A stretch of DNA of 47,428 bases from Clostridia bacterium (GTDB lineage Bacteria > Bacillota > Clostridia > Christensenellales > CAG-1252), in the NCBI GenBank assembly GCA_024685775.1, contig JAIKVL010000022.1, forward strand, positions 1 to 47,428, read 5' to 3'. The first letter of the stretch is position 1. Each line of letters starts with the position of its first letter. Under the pieces are notes generated by a model, which was given only the letters and a program-made list of their open reading frames with translations, had not been told where the DNA came from and searched no databases. This document shows positions 1-8,612 of this stretch, one piece after another. Position numbers and translations under genes: made by a program.

Positions 1-168
1 TCTTCCCGAAAGGTCTTCTCTATAAATATGAATAATACGTTTCGCATTGTATCGGGTAATATCATACTCCTCTTTATCGCCGTTCTCTTTATTCGGATGA
101 TTGCATGACGCAAAAATCGTAAAACATAGGATCAAAAGTAATAAAATACAAATAATCTTTTTTCCCAT
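1..168 (-). CDS. Putative lipoprotein, N-terminal fragment (runs off the window)
   Basis: An open frame of 56 codons starts with ATG at 168 and continues past base 1 without a stop. It follows a good ribosome binding site (AGGAGTG read on the minus strand, 172-178). The start encodes MGKKIICILLLLILCFTIFA and then SCN: two lysines, a hydrophobic core and a cysteine at residue 22. This is a lipoprotein-type signal peptide with a slightly weak lipobox (FASC). The mature part begins with a polar, charged stretch. No family can be named from 56 residues. The frame is much more A+T-rich than the his operon beside it, which may mean recent acquisition. It is on the same strand as the his operon but lies beyond that operon's terminator. 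Confidence 0.6.
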   Translation of the reverse strand, partial: MGKKIICILLLLILCFTIFASCNHPNKENGDKEEYDITRYNAKRIIHIYREDLSGR

Positions 169-280
169 ACGCACTCCTTTCCATCCGACGCCATACGCGC
201 GCTTTGCGGTTTTCATTATATTATCAAATCTTTACAGTTCCGTCAATATCGGTTTTACGAAGAAGGTCTCGACTTCAAAC

Positions 281-311
281 AAAAAAACGGCGAATGATTT
301 CGCCGTTTTTT
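281..311 (-). terminator. Rho-independent terminator of the his operon
   Basis: The stem CGGCGAA/TTCGCCG has a 4-base loop (288-305) and is flanked by A and T runs on both sides. Read on the minus strand it lies about 35 bases after the hisJ stop codon and ends in TTTTTTT. The A/T flanks make it usable from either side. Confidence 0.8.
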
Positions 312-345
312 ATGTCCTTCGCCGTTTTCGCGAGAACAAACGCTT

Positions 346-1101
346 TTATTCTTTTATGTTTTTTTCGACCTCTTCGAACGCGAAACCGAGCGTCTTTGAA
401 GAGTGGCTGTCGCTTCCGAAGACGAACCGCGCGCCCGCATTTTTCAAATAGGTCAGGATCGGGCGGGAAGGATACGGAAACGTGCGATAGCCCCGATGCA
501 TCGCGCCCGTGTTGATCTCGAAGGTATTTCCCGCGAGGAGCAGTCGATCCGCCGCCCTTTTCCACGCTTTTTCATAGCGAGGATCGCTCTCGGAAAACAG
601 ATTCCCTTTTTCATTGAATTTCGAGATCAAATCGAAGTGCCCGACGATCGCCGCGCCTTTTTTATCCGCGAGCGCGCCGACTTCCTCGAAATAGAGTTCG
701 GCAAGTTTCAAAAAATCGCCCCCGAAGTTCTCTTTCGCCGCGGTGAGAAGGATCTCGGCGGATTCGTCCGCAGGGAGATATTTTTCTCCGATTTTCAGAT
801 AGTGGACGGAGCCGATCGCATAGTCGAAACGCGTAAGATCGGTTTCGGAAAAAAGATCCTCTTCGATCCCCGCAAGGACTCGGATTTTCCCTTCGTACTT
901 ACGTTTCAAAGCGGCGATCTCATCGAGATAGCGATCGAGCGCATCCTTTTTCATGCAGTAGCTTTCGTCGAACGCCGTGTAGCTGTGATCGCTGATGCCG
1001 ACGGTTTTGAGCCCTCTTTCGATTGCCGCGAGGACGATCTCTTCGGCTCCGCATCTCCCGTCGCTGTACGCCGTGTGGGTGTGCAGGTCGGAATCAACCA
1101 T
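346..1101 (-). CDS. hisJ: Histidinol-phosphatase, PHP family
   Basis: This 251-residue protein catalyses dephosphorylation of L-histidinol phosphate, the next-to-last part of histidine synthesis, in the cytosol. The N-terminus [11 protein letters not shown] (residues 5-15) is the metal-binding HxH motif of PHP phosphoesterases. GISDH (about 36-40), GIEEDL, VGHFDL and the C-terminal FGSDSH supply the other expected metal ligands. Length fits the HisJ/HisK type of Firmicutes (B. subtilis HisJ), not the HAD-type phosphatase fused to HisB in enterobacteria. It is the last gene of the his operon, overlaps the end of hisIE by 8 bases, and has an AGGAG site upstream of its ATG. Its position completes the pathway, since the hisB here has no phosphatase domain. 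Confidence 0.9.
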   Translation of the reverse strand: MVDSDLHTHTAYSDGRCGAEEIVLAAIERGLKTVGISDHSYTAFDESYCMKKDALDRYLDEIAALKRKYEGKIRVLAGIEEDLFSETDLTRFDYAIGSVHYLKIGEKYLPADESAEILLTAAKENFGGDFLKLAELYFEEVGALADKKGAAIVGHFDLISKFNEKGNLFSESDPRYEKAWKRAADRLLLAGNTFEINTGAMHRGYRTFPYPSRPILTYLKNAGARFVFGSDSHSSKTLGFAFEEVEKNIKE

Positions 1102-1747
1102 TGGTCATTTTCTCCTGCTTGACCTTCTTATCGATGACGTGGCGAGACGCAAGCTCCTTATGGACGTCTTCGAGAGAGATCCCCATCTGGACCATCAAGA
1201 CCATGACGTGATAGGCGAGGTCGGCGATCTCGTAGATCGTCTCCTTTTTATCTTCCGCTTTTCCCGCGATGATGACTTCGGTGCTTTCCTCTCCGACTTT
1301 CTTTAAGATCTTATCCAACCCTTTCTCGAAAAGGTAGGTCGTGTAGGAGCCTTCCTTTTTCTCGATCTTTCTGCCGACGAGAAGGTCGTACAAGCCCTCG
1401 TAGGAGAATTCTTTTCTCTCCTCGCTTTCGAAGACGGGATTCGAGAAGCAGCTCTCGTTTCCGAGGTGGCAAGCGGGTCCGTCCTTCTCCACGAGGACGA
1501 GAAGCGCGTCCTTATCGCAATCGGCGGTTATGGAAACGATGTGCTGATAGTTCCCGCTCGTCTCCCCTTTGAGCCAAAGCTCTTGCCTCGAACGGCTGTA
1601 AAAACAGGTCAGCTCTTTCTCCATCGAGATCTTCAAGCTCTCCTTATTCATATAGGCGAGCGTCAGGACTTTTTTGCTGACGGCGTCCGCCACGATGGCG
1701 GGGATCAAACCTTTTTCGTCAAATTTCAGTTCGTTGATATCGATCAT
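1094..1747 (-). CDS. hisIE: Bifunctional phosphoribosyl-AMP cyclohydrolase / phosphoribosyl-ATP pyrophosphatase
   Basis: This 217-residue fusion carries out steps 2 and 3 of histidine synthesis. The HisI half (about residues 1-115) shows YMNKESL, the [16 protein letters not shown] block and DCDKDALLV followed by CHLG and a second cysteine, which form the Mg/Zn site. The HisE half (about 125-217) shows [13 protein letters not shown] and [13 protein letters not shown], typical of the MazG-like all-alpha pyrophosphatase. Its ATG follows AAAGGAGAAG at good spacing, 11 bases after hisF. The fused arrangement is common in bacteria. Confidence 0.93.
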   Translation of the reverse strand: MIDINELKFDEKGLIPAIVADAVSKKVLTLAYMNKESLKISMEKELTCFYSRSRQELWLKGETSGNYQHIVSITADCDKDALLVLVEKDGPACHLGNESCFSNPVFESEERKEFSYEGLYDLLVGRKIEKKEGSYTTYLFEKGLDKILKKVGEESTEVIIAGKAEDKKETIYEIADLAYHVMVLMVQMGISLEDVHKELASRHVIDKKVKQEKMTNG

Positions 1748-1758
1748 TTTCTTCTCCT

Positions 1759-2517
1759 TTACAGCCTTGCGGGGATTCCCGCCGCAAGCATTTCCTTTTT
1801 CAAATCTTTGATCTCGACCTCGCCGAAGTGGAAGATCGAAGCCGCGAGCCCCGCGTCCACCCTCGGAAGCGTCTTAAACAGCGTTATAAAATCGCGGACG
1901 TTTCCCGCGCCGCCCGATGCGATGACGGGGACGTTCACGCTTTCGCAAACGAAAGAAAGCATTTCGAGATCGAATCCCATCTTTACGCCGTCCGTGTCGA
2001 TCGAGTTCAGGACGACTTCGCCCGCGCCCATATTCACGCAACGCTTGATCCAAGAGATCGCTTCGAGCCCGGTATCTTCCCTGCCGCCTTTCGCGAAGAC
2101 GCGGAATTCGCCGCCCACGCGCTTTACGTCCGCGCTGATGACGACGCATTGACTGCCGTACTTTCTCGCGGCGGCGGAAACGAGCGAAGGATCTTTGATC
2201 GCGCCTGAATTGACGCTGACCTTATCCGCGCCGCATTTCAACACGCGATCGAAATCTTCGATCGAGCGAATGCCCCCGCCGACGGTCAGCGGAATAAAGA
2301 CTTTCTCCGCCGTCCGAACGAGAATATCGGTAAAAAGTTTTCTGCCCTCGCTCGAAGCGGTGATATCGTAAAAGACGAGTTCGTCCGCGCCGTTCTTCGA
2401 ATAATACTCCGCGCGCTCGACGGGAGAAGAAACGTCCTGAATGCCGGTAAAATTGACGCCTTTGACGACTCTGCCGTCCTTAACGTCCAAACACGGAATG
2501 ATCCTCTTAGTTATCAT
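1759..2517 (-). CDS. hisF: Imidazole glycerol phosphate synthase, cyclase subunit
   Basis: This 252-residue (beta-alpha)8 barrel pairs with HisH to make imidazole glycerol phosphate and AICAR from PRFAR. The N-terminus [17 protein letters not shown] carries the catalytic aspartate of the first strand. The second catalytic aspartate lies in [13 protein letters not shown]. The phosphate-binding motifs LTVGGGI and VIASGGAG are both present. The start overlaps the end of hisA by 11 bases, so translation is probably coupled. Length is normal for the family. Confidence 0.95.
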   Translation of the reverse strand: MITKRIIPCLDVKDGRVVKGVNFTGIQDVSSPVERAEYYSKNGADELVFYDITASSEGRKLFTDILVRTAEKVFIPLTVGGGIRSIEDFDRVLKCGADKVSVNSGAIKDPSLVSAAARKYGSQCVVISADVKRVGGEFRVFAKGGREDTGLEAISWIKRCVNMGAGEVVLNSIDTDGVKMGFDLEMLSFVCESVNVPVIASGGAGNVRDFITLFKTLPRVDAGLAASIFHFGEVEIKDLKKEMLAAGIPARL

Positions 2518-3223
2518 GCGCCACCTCTATCGCTTCTTTTAAGTCGATCGCGCCGGTATAGTACGCTTTGCCGACGATCGCGCCGTACAGCCCCATTTTT
2601 TCGAGAGCGCGAACGTCCTCGACGGAAGAGACGCCGCCCGAGGCGACGATCTTCATTTCAAACTCTTTCGACAGTTTTTCATACATTTCGAGATTCGCGC
2701 CGCGCATCGCGCCGTCTTTCGAAACGTCCGTGCAGACGATCGTCTTTACGCCCTCGTCCGCCATTTTCGCGAAAAAGTCCGTCAGCGTGTAGGCGGATTT
2801 TTCCATCCAGCCTTTGATCGCGATGAATCCGTCCTTCACGTCCGCGCCGACCGCGATCTTTTCTCCGAACGCGCGAACGGCGGAAGAGAGAAAAGCGGGA
2901 TCGGAAACCGCCGCGGTCCCGAGGATCACGCGATCCACGCCCGCGGACAAATACTTTTCGGCGGTTTTGAGATCGCGGACGCCGCCGCCGATCTCCGCGA
3001 AAAGTCCGCTCTTCTTTTTGAGCGTTTTAACGAGTTCGAAATGCGGAGTGGAACCGTCCTTCGCGCCTTCGAGGTCTACGAGGTGAAGATTCTTCGCGCC
3101 TTTCGCGGCGAAATCTTCCGCAAAAAAGAGCGGATCTCCGTAAACCGTCATTTGCGCGTAATCGCCTTTATACAGTCGAACGGCTTTTCCGCCGAACAGA
3201 TCGATCGCGGGGAAAATTTTCAT
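2507..3223 (-). CDS. hisA: ProFAR isomerase
   Basis: This 238-residue (beta-alpha)8 barrel isomerises ProFAR to PRFAR. The frame is open for 36 more codons upstream, but that extension is Arg/Lys-rich and lies inside hisH. The family's conserved start MKIFPAIDLFGGKAVRL matches an ATG at 3223 with a GGAG site, so that start is used here. Its ATG overlaps the hisH stop as ATGA. The catalytic aspartate is in AIDL (residue 8), the partner aspartate in CTDVSKDGAM, and the phosphate sites are in EIGGGVR and ASGGVSS. Confidence 0.94.
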   Translation of the reverse strand: MKIFPAIDLFGGKAVRLYKGDYAQMTVYGDPLFFAEDFAAKGAKNLHLVDLEGAKDGSTPHFELVKTLKKKSGLFAEIGGGVRDLKTAEKYLSAGVDRVILGTAAVSDPAFLSSAVRAFGEKIAVGADVKDGFIAIKGWMEKSAYTLTDFFAKMADEGVKTIVCTDVSKDGAMRGANLEMYEKLSKEFEMKIVASGGVSSVEDVRALEKMGLYGAIVGKAYYTGAIDLKEAIEVAHDN

Positions 3224-3843
3224 TGTTTTTCTCCTTCGTACTCGACGAACGCTTTCAGCATCTTCAAGCCGACCTCCCCGCTTTTTTCGGGGTGAAACTG
3301 ACAGCCGAAGATATTTCCTTTTTGCACGCAAGCCGTCAAAGGCGCGCCGTAATCCGCGACCGCCGCGACGCTCTCTTCGCAGTTCGACGCATAAAACGAA
3401 TGAACGAAATAGACGAAATCGCCTTCCTTGATGTACTTAAAGAGCGGGCAATCCTTCACAAAGCGCAAAGCGTTCCAACCGATATGCGGGATCTTATAGT
3501 CCGCGGGGATCACCTCGCCGATCGAGCGAACTTCTCCCGACAAAAGGGAAAGACCTTCGTAAACGCCGTCTTCGAAACTTCTCTCGAAGAGCATCTGCAT
3601 TCCGAGGCAGATCCCAAGAAAGGGTTTTCCCCTCCGCGCCTCGTCGATGACGACGGGGTACAGTCCGCTTTCTTCGAGCTTTTCGACCGCCGCGGAAAAC
3701 GCGCCGACGCCGGGCAAGACGATCTTATCCGCGCCGCGGATCGCGTCCGCGCTGCTCGTTACGATCGCATCCGCGCCGATCGCCGCGAAGGATGATTTCA
3801 GCGAGAAAAGATTCCCGACTCCGTAATCCACGATCGCGATCAT
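3220..3843 (-). CDS. hisH: Imidazole glycerol phosphate synthase, glutaminase subunit
   Basis: This 207-residue class I glutamine amidotransferase hydrolyses glutamine and feeds ammonia to HisF. GVGNLFSLKSS opens the protein, VLPGVGAF forms the oxyanion region, GICLGMQ holds the nucleophilic cysteine, and FHPEKSG holds the catalytic His-Glu pair. It overlaps hisB upstream and hisA downstream by 4 bases each (ATGA). All catalytic residues are intact and the length is typical. Confidence 0.95.
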   Translation of the reverse strand: MIAIVDYGVGNLFSLKSSFAAIGADAIVTSSADAIRGADKIVLPGVGAFSAAVEKLEESGLYPVVIDEARRGKPFLGICLGMQMLFERSFEDGVYEGLSLLSGEVRSIGEVIPADYKIPHIGWNALRFVKDCPLFKYIKEGDFVYFVHSFYASNCEESVAAVADYGAPLTACVQKGNIFGCQFHPEKSGEVGLKMLKAFVEYEGEKQ

Positions 3844-4427
3844 AACACGCCCTTCGTAGAGGGGATCGCCCCTCCGAGAGACTCGTCCACCCTGACGGCT
3901 TCTTTGAAACTTCTCGCCGCCGACTTGAACGCGCCTTCGATGATATGGTGAGAATTCTCGCCCGCGAATTGCAGGAAGTGCAAGGTGATCTTGGCGTTAC
4001 GGACGAACGCGAGCCAAAACTCTTCCACGAGCTCGGTGTCGAACGAACCGACTTTCTCGGTCGGGATAAAAAGCTCGTAGCCGAGATAATCGCGACCCGA
4101 AAAATCGACCGCGGAAAGGATCAAAGCCTCGTCCATCGGGAGAATCGTGCTACCGTAACGGGTGATGCCCGCCTTATCGCCGAGCGCTTTATAAAACGCC
4201 TCGCCGAGCGCGATCCCGATATCTTCGACGGTGTGATGATCGTCCACCTCGGTGTCGCCCACGCAGGTCAAGGTCAGGTCGAAACGACCGTGCGAAGCGA
4301 AAAGGGTCAGCATATGATCCATAAAGCCGCACCCGGTCTGCACGGACGAAACGCCCGTCCCGTCAATATCGAGTTTGAGTTTGATATCCGTTTCTTTGGT
4401 TTTGCGTTCGATCTCCGCTTTTCTCAT
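3840..4427 (-). CDS. hisB: Imidazoleglycerol-phosphate dehydratase
   Basis: This 195-residue enzyme dehydrates imidazole glycerol phosphate to imidazole acetol phosphate. The duplicated Mn-binding motifs are clear: DDHHTVEDIGIALGEA in the first half and SHHIIEGAFKSAAR in the second. The protein is only the dehydratase domain; the phosphatase is supplied by the separate PHP gene hisJ. It overlaps hisC and hisH by 4 bases each. Length matches monofunctional HisB. Confidence 0.95.
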   Translation of the reverse strand: MRKAEIERKTKETDIKLKLDIDGTGVSSVQTGCGFMDHMLTLFASHGRFDLTLTCVGDTEVDDHHTVEDIGIALGEAFYKALGDKAGITRYGSTILPMDEALILSAVDFSGRDYLGYELFIPTEKVGSFDTELVEEFWLAFVRNAKITLHFLQFAGENSHHIIEGAFKSAARSFKEAVRVDESLGGAIPSTKGVL

Positions 4428-5485
4428 ATTCCCTCCGCGACGCGCTTCATCGCGTCGATCAATGCATTCGTTTGCTCTTCGTTTCCGATCGTTATGCGGA
4501 CGAACGGGCGTAATCTTTCCTTATCGAAATACCGAACGAGGATGCTCTTCTCCCGAAGCGCGCGATAGACGCTTTCGCCCGACAGTTTTTCGTGCTTTAC
4601 GAACAAAAAGTTCGCCTTGGACGGAAGCGACGAGTAGCCGAACGGAAGGATCTCCTTCGCCAAGCGTTCGCGATTTCTCTCGATCTCCGCGCAATTCCTT
4701 TTCGTGTACGCCTCGTCCCGCAGCGCGCCGTAGCCCATCGCCGCCGTCACGCGATTCACGTTATATGGATTGACCGAATACTTCAAAAGATTCAGATCGC
4801 GGATCAGCGCGGGACAAGCGACGCCGAAACCGAGGCGCGCGCCCGCGAGCGAACGCGATTTGGAAAAGGTTCGCGTAACGAGAAGGTTCTCGTACTTTTT
4901 GACGAGGCTCACCGCGCTTTCCCCACCGAAATCGACGTAGGCTTCGTCCACGACGACGATCCTGCTTCGATCGCTTTCGATCAGATCGACGATCTCGGAA
5001 AGCGGCGCGAAGATCCCCGTTGGGGCATTCGGATTCGCGACGACGACCGCGCCTTTTTCTCTTTTTAAGGCGGCAAAGTCGACGGTAAAATCCGCTTTCA
5101 ACGGGATCTCGCGAAACGCCGCGCCCGCGATCTTCGCATAGACGGGATAGAATCCGTAGGTAATATCCGGGAACGCGAAGCCCTTATCCTTATACGCGTT
5201 GAACGCGAGGAACAAGACTTCGTCCGACCCGTTGCCGACGAAGACCTCGTCCTTCGTGATCCCGCAGCCGAGGTTCTCCGCGATCGCTTCGCGAAGGCGA
5301 ACGCACTCGGGATCGGGATAAAGCTGAGAAAGAGCGAGCTCCTTTTTCCCATCTTCCACCGCGCGCGGCGAAGGCGGGAACGGAGATTCGTTCGTGTTCA
5401 ACTTGATCAAATTTTGTATTTTCGGTTGCTCCCCCGGCTCGTACGGGACGAGCGAACCGTACGTTTCACTCAGATATTTACTCAT
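4424..5485 (-). CDS. hisC: Histidinol-phosphate aminotransferase
   Basis: This 353-residue fold-type I PLP enzyme transaminates imidazole acetol phosphate with glutamate. KLNTNESPFPPSP (about 28-40) is the family's N-terminal signature. VVANPNAPTG contributes the PLP-ring asparagine, VVVDEAYVDF the pyridine-binding aspartate, and TRTFSKSRSLAGARLGF the Schiff-base lysine and phosphate-binding arginine. It overlaps hisD and hisB by 4 bases each. Closely related aminotransferases exist, but the position inside the his operon settles the call. Confidence 0.94.
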   Translation of the reverse strand: MSKYLSETYGSLVPYEPGEQPKIQNLIKLNTNESPFPPSPRAVEDGKKELALSQLYPDPECVRLREAIAENLGCGITKDEVFVGNGSDEVLFLAFNAYKDKGFAFPDITYGFYPVYAKIAGAAFREIPLKADFTVDFAALKREKGAVVVANPNAPTGIFAPLSEIVDLIESDRSRIVVVDEAYVDFGGESAVSLVKKYENLLVTRTFSKSRSLAGARLGFGVACPALIRDLNLLKYSVNPYNVNRVTAAMGYGALRDEAYTKRNCAEIERNRERLAKEILPFGYSSLPSKANFLFVKHEKLSGESVYRALREKSILVRYFDKERLRPFVRITIGNEEQTNALIDAMKRVAEGI

Positions 5486-6750
5486 TTTCCCAGTCGGATC
5501 AGCGCGCTTTCGGCGTGCGCCGTCAGCCCCTCTTTCGCCGCGAAGTACGCGATGTCATCCGCGACCTTCGAGAAGGCGGCTTTATCGTAATAAATAAACT
5601 GCGTCTTTTTAATGAAGTCGTCCACCGAGAGCGGGCTGGAAAACCGCGCCGCGCCGGAGGTCGGAAGGGTGTGATTCGGTCCGCCGAGATAATCGCCGAG
5701 CGCTTCGGGGCAATACCTTCCGAGGAAAACCGAACCCGCGTTTTTCACGAGGTCGAGGTACTTCGTCGGCTCGTCCGAACAGATTTCGAGATGCTCGGGA
5801 GCGATCTCGTTTGCGACCGCGACGCCCTCTTCCATATCTTTAACGAGGACGATCCTGCCGTTATTCTCGACGGAAACGGAAGCGATCTCCTTTCTCTTCA
5901 AGCGGGCGAGCTGCGCTTCGACTTCCTTTTCGACGCTCTTCGCAAGATCCTCGGAGGGCGTGATCAAAATCGCGCGCGCGTTCTTATCGTGTTCCGCTTG
6001 GGAGAGAAGATCCGCCGCCACGAAAGACGGATCGGATTTTTCATCCGCAAGGACGGCGATCTCGCTCGGTCCCGCGATCATATCGATCGAGACGAGCCCG
6101 TAGACCTGCCTTTTCGCTTCCGCAACGTAGACGTTACCGGGGCCGACGATCTTATCCGCCTTTTTGACGCTCTCCGTCCCGTAAGCGAGCGCGGCGATCG
6201 CCTGCGCGCCGCCCATTTTATAGATCGTGTCCACGCCGGCGATATGCGCCGCCGCGAGGATCACGGGGTTTATCTTTCCGTTGATCAGCGGCGGGGTCGC
6301 GATGCAGACCTCGGCGCAGCCCGCGATCTTGGCGGGGATCGCGTTCATCAAGACGGTGGAAGGATACGCCGCCGTTCCGCCCGGAACGTACAGCGCGGCG
6401 CGCTCGATCGGAAGGACTTTTTGCCCGATAAGTTTGCCTTTGCCCGAAATGGAAAAGCCCTTGCGCTTCTGTTTCTCGTGGAACGCGCGGATATTCTTCG
6501 CGGCTTTCATCAAGACCTTAAAGAACTTTTTGGGGACCTTTTCGATCGCTTCTTCGATCTCTTCTTTGGTGACGACAAGGCTCGAAAGATCGGCTTTGTC
6601 GAATTTGCTTTCATACATAAGGACGGCGGAATCTCCGTTTTCGCGAACGTTTTCGATGATCTCGCGGACGGCGGCGCCGACGTCGGGTTTGGAGACGTCT
6701 TTTCCGCTTCTGAGTTCTTGCAAGTACAGGTCGGCAGGTATGATTTTCAT
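5482..6750 (-). CDS. hisD: Histidinol dehydrogenase
   Basis: This 422-residue Zn enzyme performs the two-step NAD-dependent oxidation of histidinol to histidine. Visible signatures are the VPGGTAAYPSTVLM block, KMGGAQAIAALAYGTE, GPGNVYVAEAKR, IAGPSEIAVLAD, the catalytic EIAPEHLEI glutamate-histidine pair and the C-terminal GGPNHTLPTSGAARF zinc region. The start follows an AGAGGGA site, 12 bases after hisG. Length is typical. Confidence 0.95.
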   Translation of the reverse strand: MKIIPADLYLQELRSGKDVSKPDVGAAVREIIENVRENGDSAVLMYESKFDKADLSSLVVTKEEIEEAIEKVPKKFFKVLMKAAKNIRAFHEKQKRKGFSISGKGKLIGQKVLPIERAALYVPGGTAAYPSTVLMNAIPAKIAGCAEVCIATPPLINGKINPVILAAAHIAGVDTIYKMGGAQAIAALAYGTESVKKADKIVGPGNVYVAEAKRQVYGLVSIDMIAGPSEIAVLADEKSDPSFVAADLLSQAEHDKNARAILITPSEDLAKSVEKEVEAQLARLKRKEIASVSVENNGRIVLVKDMEEGVAVANEIAPEHLEICSDEPTKYLDLVKNAGSVFLGRYCPEALGDYLGGPNHTLPTSGAARFSSPLSVDDFIKKTQFIYYDKAAFSKVADDIAYFAAKEGLTAHAESALIRLGK

Positions 6751-6762
6751 AGTGATCCCTCT

Positions 6763-7380
6763 TTATATCATTTTCGCAAGGCTTGCTCTTAAAGCCTCGA
6801 TACGCTCGGAGTTGAATTTATAAGCGGATTTATTCGAGATCAGGCGCGCGCTGATCGGAACGATGGTTTCCAGAACTTCGAGATCGTTCTCTTTCAAAGT
6901 CTTCCCCGTCTCGACGATATCGACGATCACGTCGCTGAGTTTTAAGATCGGCGCGATCTCGATCGAACCGTTCAAATGGATGATGTCGATCTCGCGACCG
7001 AGCTTCGAATAGTAATCCATCGCGATGTTTTTGAATTTCGTCGCGACTTTCAAAACCTTCCTCGGATCGTCGCGGAAGGTCTTCGGAGCGGCGACCGCCA
7101 TGCGGCACACCCCGAGTTTCAAATCGAGAAGCTCGTACACGTCCGGCTTATATTCGAGCAGGATATCTTTCCCCGCGACGCCGATATCCGCTGCGCCACG
7201 CTCGACGTAGATCGCGACGTCGGAAGGTTTTACCCAAAAATACCGAACGCCTTTTTCCTCGTTTTCAAAGATCAACTTGCGGCTGTTTTCCAAGATTGAA
7301 GGACATTCGTATCCCGCCTTCGCAAACAGCTCGTACACCTTTTCGCCCAAACGCCCTTTCGGCAACGCTACGTTCAACAT
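6763..7380 (-). CDS. hisG: ATP phosphoribosyltransferase, short catalytic subunit
   Basis: This 205-residue protein condenses ATP with PRPP, the committed step of histidine synthesis. The N-terminus LNVALPKGRLGEKVYELFA is the family signature. RYFWVKPSDVAIYVERGAAD and the PRPP loop region following EIAPILKLSDVIVDIVETG are as expected. It lacks the C-terminal allosteric domain of long HisG, so it needs HisZ, encoded directly upstream. The ATG follows a GAGGGT site that sits in the last codons of hisZ. Confidence 0.94.
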   Translation of the reverse strand: MLNVALPKGRLGEKVYELFAKAGYECPSILENSRKLIFENEEKGVRYFWVKPSDVAIYVERGAADIGVAGKDILLEYKPDVYELLDLKLGVCRMAVAAPKTFRDDPRKVLKVATKFKNIAMDYYSKLGREIDIIHLNGSIEIAPILKLSDVIVDIVETGKTLKENDLEVLETIVPISARLISNKSAYKFNSERIEALRASLAKMI

Positions 7381-7390
7381 TTTCTTACCC

Positions 7391-8443
7391 TCACAATTCT
7401 TTGACTTCGCCGTAACGCAAGAAACTCGGGATCTTTTTCTCCGCGATGACTTTCTTGCCTTTCGCGCGCTCGGCGCGGACGGCTTCCGCGATTTTTCCGA
7501 CGCTTTCTCCCTCGCGGAAGAGGATCAGGACGTCGACGTCGAGCGCGGAATCCGCTTCTTCCTCGATCTCGTCCAAATAGACGGCGAATCCGACCGCCTT
7601 CGACGACCGCTTCATCTTTTTCAGCAAAAGGTCGTACTGCCCTCCGGAAAGGACGGGGCGCGCCACGCCTTTGACGAATCCTTGGAAGACGACGCCGTTA
7701 TAATAGCGCATATCGTTCATAACGGAGAAATCGACTCTGAGATTCTCATCGCCCGCGACGGAAAGGACTTCTTTCAGCTCATTCACACAGGCAAGATACT
7801 CCTTGTCGGAAGAAAGCGCGAGAAGTGCGGGGATCGCCGCTTTCGAAGTCCCGCCGATCCGCATCAAAGACAGGATCAACTTCTTTCCCTCTTCTGACGC
7901 GCCCTCTTCTTCGAGAAGGGCTTCCGCGCCGTTTACGTTCTTCCCCGAAAACAGCGCGCGCATTTTGTTCTTTCCGACCTCGGAAAGCCCCGCGATCTCC
8001 ATCGCGGCGGAGACGATCCCGAGATGGGAGACGTCGAGCACGCATTCCGAGGAAAGGACGCGCAGGCTTTCGAGCGCGATCCCGATGACTTCGGAAAGCT
8101 CGTAACTTCCGACGTCGCCGACGCACTCCAAGCCCGATTGCATAATCTCCTTGAAAGCCCCGCTCCCCGAAGCCACGCGATAGACGTTCTCATTGTAATA
8201 GACCTTTTTCGCGATCCCGGGTTCGTCCTTCGAATTCTTGACGATCGAAAGCGTTACGTCCGGCTTCAAAGCCATAAGCTTGCCGTTCGTGTCCGTAAAG
8301 GTAATGACGTTATCGGACGTCAAAAAGCTTTTGTTTTCGACGTAGGTATCGTATTCCTCGAATTTATTCATTTTGAAACGCAGATAGCCGAAGCTTTCGT
8401 AAAGCTTGCCGAGCGCGTTCGAGATTTTTCCGTCTTTCAACAC
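7391..8443 (-). CDS. hisZ: ATP phosphoribosyltransferase regulatory subunit (HisRS-like)
   Basis: This 350-residue class II synthetase-like protein has no tRNA charging role but forms the hetero-octamer with short HisG and carries histidine feedback inhibition. LKPDVTLSIVK and YNENVYRV, then FKEIMQSGLECVGD, match synthetase motif 2; YYNGVVFQGF and SGGQYDLLLKKM match the histidine-binding region. The anticodon-binding domain of true HisRS is absent. The start is GTG at 8443, 7 bases after GAGGG. It is the first gene of the operon, 43 bases below its promoter. It is slightly short for the family (usually about 380-400). Confidence 0.9.
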   Translation of the reverse strand: MLKDGKISNALGKLYESFGYLRFKMNKFEEYDTYVENKSFLTSDNVITFTDTNGKLMALKPDVTLSIVKNSKDEPGIAKKVYYNENVYRVASGSGAFKEIMQSGLECVGDVGSYELSEVIGIALESLRVLSSECVLDVSHLGIVSAAMEIAGLSEVGKNKMRALFSGKNVNGAEALLEEEGASEEGKKLILSLMRIGGTSKAAIPALLALSSDKEYLACVNELKEVLSVAGDENLRVDFSVMNDMRYYNGVVFQGFVKGVARPVLSGGQYDLLLKKMKRSSKAVGFAVYLDEIEEEADSALDVDVLILFREGESVGKIAEAVRAERAKGKKVIAEKKIPSFLRYGEVKEL

Positions 8444-8485
8444 GTTTGTTCCCTCACTTTCCGACCGTTTCCCGATCGTATCTTT

Positions 8486-8514
8486 ACTTTAACGCATTAA
8501 AGTGAAAAAGTCAA
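8486..8514 (-). promoter_or_regulatory. his operon promoter with operator-like palindrome over the -10 box
   Basis: On the minus strand TTGACT (8509-8514) and TAAAGT (8486-8491) are separated by 17 bases, a good sigma-A promoter. A perfect inverted repeat ACTTTAA-CGCA-TTAAAGT covers 8486-8503, so one arm is the -10 box itself and the other fills the spacer. A repressor bound here would block RNA polymerase. The expected leader is only about 35 bases, so there is no room for a T-box or a histidine leader attenuator. The identity of the repressor is not visible in this window. Confidence 0.75.
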
Positions 8515-8564
8515 GCGATCGAACGACGTTTTTCTTATAATTCCTTTATTTGAAAACAAGTCTT

Positions 8565-8598
8565 AAAAAGACGCGCCCCGCGAAAGGCGAGGCGCGTC
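8565..8598 (-). terminator. Terminator after the YegP-repeat gene
   Basis: On the minus strand an 8-bp G+C stem (GACGCGCC/GGCGCGTC, 8570-8598) encloses a further short pairing and is followed by TTTTT. It lies 15 bases after the stop at 8613 and upstream of the his promoter, separating the two units. Confidence 0.85.
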
Positions 8599-8612
8599 GA
8601 AAACGCTATCGG

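Noticed and set aside
3224-3331. N-terminal extension of hisA by 36 codons
   Set aside because: It lies in hisH, is highly basic, and the conserved HisA start with ribosome binding site is at 3223.
8444-8485. T-box or histidine attenuator before hisZ
   Set aside because: The leader is only about 35 bases with no hairpin or histidine codon run.
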